From an uncultured Clostridium sp. (GTDB taxonomy: Bacteria; Bacillota; Clostridia; TANB77; CAG-508), in assembly GCA_946497695.1 (NCBI GenBank), contig CAMMLJ010000008.1, positions 1-62,375 on the forward strand: DNA of 62,375 nucleotides, written 5' to 3'. Below, one piece after another: positions 57,477 to 62,375 of the stretch. The position numbers were made by a program, and so were the translations under genes. The notes beneath the pieces were generated by a model. The model saw only the letters and a list, made by a program, of their open reading frames with translations, had not been told where the DNA came from and did not search any database. The number at the start of each line of letters is the position of its first letter. The first letter of the stretch is position 1.

Positions 57477-58151
57477 ATGAGCAATTTTAATTTTAAGGAA
57501 AATAAGACAATAATTGTAATTATCTCTATAATAATTATTATCTTTTTATGTGTGTTTTTTTATACGCGTATCAATATGGAAAGCGAATATAATGAGATAA
57601 GTAATTATGATATATTACAAAATGAAACAGATATTGAGATAGAACAAGAAGAAACGACAAAAATTATTATACATGTTACAGGAGCAGTAAAAAATGAAGG
57701 AATAGTGCAAATAGAAGAAGGTGGAAGAATTGCGGATGCAGTAGATGCAGCTAACGGTTTTTCGGAGGATGCAGATATTTCTCAAATAAATTTAGCATAT
57801 CAATTAGAAGATGGACAAAAGATATATATTCCAAGCATTAATGATGAAAAAATAGGTGAAGAAGAAAAAGTGCTTCAAAAAGAATATGTAACAGACGAAG
57901 CAGGTGACGACATAATATTAGAAGATGAAATATCAAATGTAAAAAGTAAGAAAGATGAAAAAATAAATATAAATACAGCAGATCAAATTGAATTAGAAGA
58001 AATACCAGGAGTAGGTGAGTCAACAGCACAAAAAATAATTGAATATAGAGAAACTAATGGAAAGTTTAAAACTATCGAAGATATAAAAAATGTAAATGGA
58101 ATAGGTGAAAGTAAATTTGAAAATATGAAAGAAAAAATTTGTGTAAAATAA
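57477..58151 (+). CDS. comEA: ComEA-like DNA-binding protein (SLBB + helix-hairpin-helix)
   Basis: ComEA binds incoming DNA at the cell surface during transformation. The 224 residues contain a membrane helix (IIVIISIIIIIFLCVFFY), an SLBB domain (IIIHVTGAVKNEGIVQI, about 62-120) and a C-terminal double HhH (INTADQIELEEIPGVGEST, then VNGIGESKFENMK). All ComEA parts are present. comEB and comEC are not next to it, so full competence cannot be inferred from this window. AGGAGG precedes the ATG. Confidence 0.88.
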   Translation: MSNFNFKENKTIIVIISIIIIIFLCVFFYTRINMESEYNEISNYDILQNETDIEIEQEETTKIIIHVTGAVKNEGIVQIEEGGRIADAVDAANGFSEDADISQINLAYQLEDGQKIYIPSINDEKIGEEEKVLQKEYVTDEAGDDIILEDEISNVKSKKDEKININTADQIELEEIPGVGESTAQKIIEYRETNGKFKTIEDIKNVNGIGESKFENMKEKICVK

Positions 58152-58225
58152 ATTAAAATATTGATAAAAAATAAAGAATATATTAAAATATATACATAGA
58201 TTTATAGAGATAGGAGAGTAATAGC

Positions 58226-58516
58226 ATGACAAGTAAACAACGTGCTTATTTGAGGAGTCTATCAAATCATATAGAACCAATATTTCAAGTAGGAAAATTA
58301 GGAATAAGTGATAATTTAATAAAACAAATAAAAGAAGCATTAAAAGCAAGAGAATTAATAAAAATAAAAGTACTAGAAAGTGTAGAAGCACCAATAAAAG
58401 ATATTGCAGAAGAGATTTCATTGCAAACAGATTCTATAATTGTGCAAATAATGGGAAATAAAATAACACTATATAAAAGAAATAAAGAAAAAACAAAAAT
58501 TGTTTTACCAAAATAG
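58226..58516 (+). CDS. yhbY: YhbY-like RNA-binding protein (CRM domain)
   Basis: This 96-residue protein is a single CRM (CRS1/YhbY) domain that associates with ribosome precursors. The family pattern is LRSLSNHIEPIFQVGKLGIS at the start, GNLI-type helix DNLIKQIKEALKARELIKIKVL, and VQIMGNKITLYKR at the end. The ATG follows TAGGAGAG. Confidence 0.92.
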   Translation: MTSKQRAYLRSLSNHIEPIFQVGKLGISDNLIKQIKEALKARELIKIKVLESVEAPIKDIAEEISLQTDSIIVQIMGNKITLYKRNKEKTKIVLPK

Positions 58517-58548
58517 GGATTTGGGGACGTTCCTCGAAATCCCTTTTC
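58516..58548 (+). terminator. Terminator after yhbY
   Basis: GGGATTT (58516-58522) pairs with AAATCCC (58537-58543). An inner GGGGA/TTCC pairing and TTTTCTT follow. Confidence 0.75.
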
Positions 58549-58610
58549 TTATTATATAGGAAAAATCGCCAGATTTTTACGTATATAACAAGGTTAAGTT
58601 ACCTATGTCC

Positions 58611-58647
58611 GTGCGATTGCGAAGCAATCTGCACATGCGGCGAAGCC
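58611..58647. other. Two small GAA-loop hairpins, GC-rich
   Basis: GTGC-GATTGC-gaa-GCAATC-t-GCAC forms a ten-pair stem with one bulge. Immediately after it comes the small GGC-gaa-GCC hairpin. The stretch is much richer in G and C than its surroundings. It may be a structured RNA or a remnant repeat. Confidence 0.4.
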
Positions 58648-58680
58648 ACTTTTCTTATTTAAAGATTTGAATATATGTAA

Positions 58681-58711
58681 AACTAAACTAGCTATTGAAG
58701 CTAGTTTAGTT
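58681..58711 (-). terminator. Terminator after the CmpB-like gene
   Basis: AACTAAACTAGCT pairs with AGCTAGTTTAGTT around a five-base loop, just past the minus-strand stop. Confidence 0.7.
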
Positions 58712-58713
58712 AA

Positions 58714-59445
58714 TTATAAAATGTCTCGTATATAAATTTCATTACCGTTGATATCTATAAAACGAAGATTTGGAAAACTTTTTTTCATATAATTATCGGA
58801 AAACAATTTGTCATTTACGAAAGATTCAAATTTACCATGAGTTTTTGGTGGTAAATTATAATATTTATCTATAGCTTTTGTTTTATACATAGAAATAGAG
58901 TATATAGTTGCAAATAAATCAAATATTAGAAATGCAACCACAATAATTTCTATTGATAGTGTTATTCTATTTGTTAATTTATTAATTATTTTATCAACTA
59001 ATGGCTTTAACCATCTTATTAGAAAAATTGATAAAATCCCCCAAAACAATGAATAAACCAGAGAGATCCTACCATTTAAATTCATATCTAAATAAGAATA
59101 ATCCCAAAACCTAGTACCATATATAGATTCTAAAGCAAAACTTAAAAAAAATTCTAAAATACTACCTAATAGTACTCCATATAAAAACAATATTATTGGC
59201 TTATCTTTATATTTATTAAGCAAAACTATTAAAAAAGTTGCTCCAACTCCGTAAATTGGACAAAATGGACCAAAGATTAATCCCTTTCTACTTTCTAATA
59301 TGCCTGTAGTTTGATAGCAGTATATGGTTTCAAGTATAAGACCAACAATGCTAAATAAAATAAAGTACCAAAGGATCTCATGAATGGAAATTCCCATTAT
59401 TCTTATATTAAATTTAGAATCTTTAATATCTTTACTTATTTTCAT
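58714..59445 (-). CDS. CmpB-like putative ABC transporter permease (PF06541 type)
   Basis: This 243-residue membrane protein fits the 'putative ABC-transporter type IV' (CmpB) family: ILWYFILFSIVGLILETIYC, then GLIFGPFCPIYGVGA, then FFLSFALESIYGTRFWDYS and two further helices. Despite the name, no ATPase partner is seen and the function is unknown. Orientation is opposite to its neighbours. The ATG at 59445 lacks a strong ribosome binding site. Confidence 0.8.
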   Translation of the reverse strand: MKISKDIKDSKFNIRIMGISIHEILWYFILFSIVGLILETIYCYQTTGILESRKGLIFGPFCPIYGVGATFLIVLLNKYKDKPIILFLYGVLLGSILEFFLSFALESIYGTRFWDYSYLDMNLNGRISLVYSLFWGILSIFLIRWLKPLVDKIINKLTNRITLSIEIIVVAFLIFDLFATIYSISMYKTKAIDKYYNLPPKTHGKFESFVNDKLFSDNYMKKSFPNLRFIDINGNEIYIRDIL

Positions 59446-59529
59446 AATACACCTTAATATAAATTATTATAACAAAATATCATAAATTTATTAAAAAGAA
59501 AAGAGTTAAAGAAAATTGTAATTAAGTAA

Positions 59530-59825
59530 AGTTATTGGTTTTCTAACCATTCGTAATATTTAACTAAGTATTCCCAACAGCTTTCTTTATCTGTTATACC
59601 ATCATACTGATTTTTAACTCTTTTAACAATCTCATCTTTATCAACTCATTTAACTTCTGAAACTTTCTCGGTCTGAAGTGTTAAATTAGAAATATCGATA
59701 TCTTTGTTTACTATATAATATTCATTAAGATGTTTATTAATAATGTTTTTTTTACATTAACAGAAATTGAACTACCAATAAATAAAATATCATTTTTAGT
59801 TAGAGTAATGCCTAATATTTTTTTA
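59530..59825 (-). pseudogene. NUDIX hydrolase remnant
   Basis: Translation of the minus strand gives KKILGITLTKNDILFIG, then after an A8 run (A9 would restore the frame) KHLNEYYIVNKDIDISNLTLQ, then TEKVSEVK-stop-VDKDEI, and an end WEYLVKYYEWLENQ. This is the C-terminal half of a NUDIX hydrolase in which the usual Trp before VDKDEI is a TGA stop. The N-terminal half with the NUDIX box is missing. The rest of 59446-59937 holds nothing recognisable. Confidence 0.6.
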
Positions 59826-59946
59826 AAATTATATGTGTAACATTAATAAAATGCAAGAATATTTAAATGCGAGTGTATCAAAATTTATATGAATCTGTTA
59901 TAATATAAGTAATTTATAAGAATAAAAGTAAGAAGGGATGAAAAAT

Positions 59947-60150
59947 ATGGAATATTCTATAGACAAGACAACTAGACAAGAGCGAATAAAACTTGTAAAA
60001 AATGCATTGGCAATTTCTATATCAGGAGCAGACGTACCTACAGATGAAACTTTAAATTTAACCAAAGACTATGTTGACGGAAAGATTGAATTAGAAGAAC
60101 TTCAAAAGAAAATTATAGATAAATATAATAAAAAAAAACAAGGAGAGTAA
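59947..60150 (+). CDS. VbhA-like antitoxin of the Fic toxin
   Basis: The 67 residues form a helical protein of the VbhA type, which blocks the ATP site of a partner Fic protein. The layout LVKNALAISISGADVPTDE, then a helix ending YVDGKIELEELQKKIIDKY, matches the family. At the position of the inhibitory glutamate ([S/T]xxxE[G/N]) this protein appears to have SGA instead. The ATG at 59947, nine bases after AAGGG, is preferred to the ATG at 59938, which overlaps that site. The fic gene follows two bases later. Confidence 0.7.
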   Translation: MEYSIDKTTRQERIKLVKNALAISISGADVPTDETLNLTKDYVDGKIELEELQKKIIDKYNKKKQGE

Positions 60151-60152
60151 TT

Positions 60153-60860
60153 ATGAAAGATCCATATATACAAGTAAACGGAACTTTAAAAAATAAATTA
60201 GGAATAGAAGAGTATGATGAGTTAAATAAAGCAGAAAAAGATATAGGATTTGTAAAATTAATTGATGTAAATAAAGCTTTTAAGAAGAGATATGATGCAG
60301 ATTTTTTAAAAACAGTACATAAACATATCTTTGAAGACATTTTTGATTGGGCAGGAGAATTCAGGTCAGTTCCAATTGAAAAAATAGAAGTTGTAATACC
60401 AGGATTAAGTTTATATTATTCAGAACCTGAAAATATTGAAAAAGATTTAGACTCGGCTCTAGATATTTTAAATAATACAAGTTGGAAAGGCAAAGACATA
60501 GAAGAAATTGCTTCAGAATTTACGCAAGGTTTAGCAAAAATTTGGAGAGTGCATCCTTTTAGAGATGGAAATACGAGAACAACGTTGGCATTTGCTGATA
60601 TTTATGCAAAAGAACATGGTTTTCCGATGGATATTTCAATGCTATTAGATCAGCTTTCTAGAGTTACAGATGAAAATGGCAGAATTATAAGATATAGCAT
60701 TAGGGATAAATTTGTATTAGCAGCATTAGATAAAAAAGATTATCCAGAGCCAGAACATTTAACATATTTAATAAAAACAGCAATTCAAGAAGGGATAAGC
60801 CAAGAAAAACAAAGACAAGGTAATATATTAGGGGAAAATGAAGAATATGAAGCAAGGTAA
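60153..60860 (+). CDS. fic: Fic family protein (AMP transferase type toxin)
   Basis: Fic proteins transfer AMP from ATP to target proteins, often to gyrase or topoisomerase IV when they act as toxins. The 235 residues show the active-site motif HPFRDGNTRT near residue 133-142, the upstream helices with FEDIFDWAGEFRSVPIEK and the flap region. The motif has Thr where HPFx[D/E]GN[G/K]R usually has Gly or Lys, a variant also seen in other Fic proteins. A strong AAGGAGAG precedes the ATG. Coupling to the small upstream gene supports a class I toxin-antitoxin pair. Confidence 0.9.
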   Translation: MKDPYIQVNGTLKNKLGIEEYDELNKAEKDIGFVKLIDVNKAFKKRYDADFLKTVHKHIFEDIFDWAGEFRSVPIEKIEVVIPGLSLYYSEPENIEKDLDSALDILNNTSWKGKDIEEIASEFTQGLAKIWRVHPFRDGNTRTTLAFADIYAKEHGFPMDISMLLDQLSRVTDENGRIIRYSIRDKFVLAALDKKDYPEPEHLTYLIKTAIQEGISQEKQRQGNILGENEEYEAR

Positions 60861-60911
60861 AGGAGATTAAAATACATAGGAAAAATGGAGTAATAAAATG
60901 GAAAAAATAAA

Positions 60912-61004
60912 ATGAGTGAGCCAGCAATTTTATGGATTGGGATAACAGCATTTACTATAATGTATCATTTTTGGATGAGAATTATTATGGGAAATAGGTT
61001 CTAA
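60912..61004 (+). CDS. Possible 30-codon membrane peptide or gene fragment
   Basis: The short frame MSEPAILWIGITAFTIMYHF... is hydrophobic and ends GNRF. It looks like the first part of a membrane protein that was cut short. There is no convincing ribosome binding site, so it may be only a fragment. Confidence 0.25.
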   Translation: MSEPAILWIGITAFTIMYHFWMRIIMGNRF

Positions 61005-61066
61005 TCAAGAATTATTTATAGAAATAAAAAAAGATATAATTATATAACAATAATTAGGGAGGCAGT

Positions 61067-61612
61067 ATGGATAAAGTAGAGTTTTTAAAAGACATTGGAG
61101 TTAAACCCACAAAGGAAATACAAAATAATCCAAAGATAAGACAAATAGTTAATTATATCAAAAATAATGATATTACAAATTTAACAAATTATTATTATAT
61201 TAATGAAGAAAAGTTTTTATATTTTATTACAAATATGAAAAATGCTGATACTATAATTGAAGTGCTAAAGAATGATGCATATTTAGTTAATTTTAATTAT
61301 GATTATAAAGAGTTAGTGAAATTCTTTAATATTTATAATCCAAAAAAGATAAATATGATTGGTGGCTCAATGATTCTTACAGATAAAGAATATTTAAAAT
61401 ATGCGACTATAGAATGGACACAAGATATTTTTTCTAAATCAGAATTAATTATTAAGTTATATAAGGATAAAGTAGAATTTGAAAAAAATCCATATAATCC
61501 TGGAGATATTGAATATATACCCGCTTTTGAGCAAAATATACGTATTTTATCCAAAGCAAAAAAACAGGGAAAGCTTGAAGAAGTTATTCATAGGGCAACA
61601 AATATAATGTAA
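61067..61612 (+). CDS. Hypothetical protein
   Basis: I do not recognise this 181-residue protein. It is soluble, with a helical N-terminal half (FLKDIGVKPTKEIQNNPKIR) and a mixed C-terminal half containing IEYIPAFEQNIRILSKAKKQGK. It has a good GGGAGG ribosome binding site. It stands downstream of the Fic pair in a region of gene remnants. Confidence 0.5.
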   Translation: MDKVEFLKDIGVKPTKEIQNNPKIRQIVNYIKNNDITNLTNYYYINEEKFLYFITNMKNADTIIEVLKNDAYLVNFNYDYKELVKFFNIYNPKKINMIGGSMILTDKEYLKYATIEWTQDIFSKSELIIKLYKDKVEFEKNPYNPGDIEYIPAFEQNIRILSKAKKQGKLEEVIHRATNIM

Positions 61613-61654
61613 AAGATAAAAACTAGTATCATGCGGATTTTATTTAAATTGGAT

Positions 61655-61885
61655 ATTTAAATACAAATCTTTAGGAAATGACTGTACAGAATATGCATTT
61701 ATTTCTATAGTAAATGATTCTAATATTGTTTTAAATGAAGAAAGTATAAGTTATAGATAGTGTAAATTAAACGAATTTATTAATTTAATTCAATGGTATG
61801 GGGATAAAGATATACTAAAAAAGTCTTAGAGACAGCTTTAGAGAACAAAATTTTCTTTAAAAAAGAAAAAATAGAAGAATTTTAA
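61655..61885 (+). pseudogene. Remnant of an unknown gene
   Basis: In one frame the DNA reads NDCTEYAFISIVNDSNIVLN, then a stop, then CKLNEFINLIQWYGDKDI and another stop. It looks like coding DNA with accumulated stops and no start. I cannot name the family. The rest of 61886-62280 shows no gene. Confidence 0.35.
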
Positions 61886-62087
61886 ACAATTATATTTAAT
61901 TGTATTTAAGACAAATTTATAAAATTTCAAAAAGCTTTACGAACAACAGTAGATTTCGTATTTAGTTTAATAGTTATTTGTTCTGATGTTTTATTCGAAA
62001 GTATCGGATAATTTTATGTTTAGAATCAAAGAGGCAACAAAATAAATTATTTAAAATTAATATAAATATACAATAGTTAAAAACAAT

Positions 62088-62120
62088 AAAATAGCTTGTA
62101 TCCTTAGATACAAGCTATTT
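62088..62120. terminator. Hairpin, possible terminator
   Basis: AAATAGCTTGTATC pairs perfectly with GATACAAGCTATTT around a four-base loop. Either direction is possible. Confidence 0.55.
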
Positions 62121-62280
62121 ACATCAATATTTAAAATGGTCGAGGTGATAGCTTTTTCAAACTACCACAAAGTCTTTATTTTTCAATGTTTTATGATACT
62201 ATTTATATTTTAAAACATTTTTTTAAAACTCTGATTTTAGTATTAATCTAAAATTTATATTATTCAATCTTAAATGTACT

Positions 62281-62375
62281 TTATGCTCTTTCTCTTTTTA
62301 AATAATCAATTACTTTTTGAGTTTCTTTTTGTTTATAATAATTATAAATATCTCCATAAGTATTTATTGTAGTTT
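62281..62375 (-). CDS. 3' end of a probable tyrosine recombinase (partial)
   Basis: The minus strand from the window edge reads TTINTYGDIYNYYKQKETQK and ends RERA. This resembles the end of phage- or ICE-type tyrosine integrases, where TTxNTYGH(I/L)Y carries the catalytic tyrosine. Only 30 codons are visible, so the call is tentative. It would mark a mobile element continuing to the right. Confidence 0.45.
   Translation of the reverse strand, partial: TTINTYGDIYNYYKQKETQKVIDYLKRERA

Overview
The window is very AT-rich and carries the classical Bacillota chromosome-origin order: jag-yidC-yidD-rnpA-rpmH on the minus strand, a cluster of DnaA boxes, then dnaA-dnaN-recF-remB-gyrB on the plus strand, with gyrA a little further on. 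Anti-SD-like ribosome binding sites (AGGAGG), RemB, YidD, an LCP protein, CmpB-type and DUF5711 proteins all fit a low-GC Bacillota, most likely an uncultured gut-type member of the Clostridia. That placement is inferred from gene content only.

Layout. (1) 1-9360: origin region and replication genes. (2) 9427-13154: a four-gene cassette between gyrB and gyrA with its own strong promoter. It encodes a TraC-like N-terminal-domain protein, a VirB4-family ATPase, a ParA/MinD-like P-loop protein and a helical protein of unknown function; no other conjugation gene is visible. (3) 13263-17284: gyrA and an intracellular GH13 alpha-amylase. (4) 17361-19427: a putative defence-type gene broken by two homopolymer frameshifts, followed by an initiator tRNA-Met. 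(5) 19885-23531: DUF2207 and LemA proteins plus three small exported proteins, one frameshifted. (6) 23693-28517: a compact fruK-fruA-ptsH-ptsI operon that encodes a whole fructose phosphorelay.

(7) 28970-34343: a complete diversity-generating retroelement (DGR). It has two FGE/C-type-lectin-like variable proteins (VR1 and VR2), a MutS-domain-I-like accessory, an Avd-like four-helix protein, a reverse transcriptase with YMDD, and a 133-bp template repeat with 18 AAY codons. VR1 differs from the template almost only at template adenines, which is the DGR signature. VR2 also carries non-adenine changes, a diverged 3' end and an internal deletion, so it looks older or less active. The target genes with their promoters and a small upstream gene form a direct duplication that flanks the accessory/RT/template block. 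(8) 34428-45995: directly downstream, a 3855-residue surface protein built of SpaA/Cna-B, propeller-like, MucBP and DUF11 domains. (9) 46264-52589: a Gld-type ABC export cluster and a second multidomain surface protein. (10) 52756-58516: DUF5711, CvpA-like, LCP, DacF-type carboxypeptidase, ComEA and YhbY.

(11) 58714-62375: an accessory, decaying end with a CmpB-like membrane protein, a NUDIX pseudogene, a VbhA/Fic toxin-antitoxin pair, an unknown gene, other remnants, and the 3' end of a probable tyrosine recombinase at the window edge. The two features most worth following up are the DGR with its neighbouring giant adhesin and the VirB4/ParA cassette inside gyrB-gyrA.
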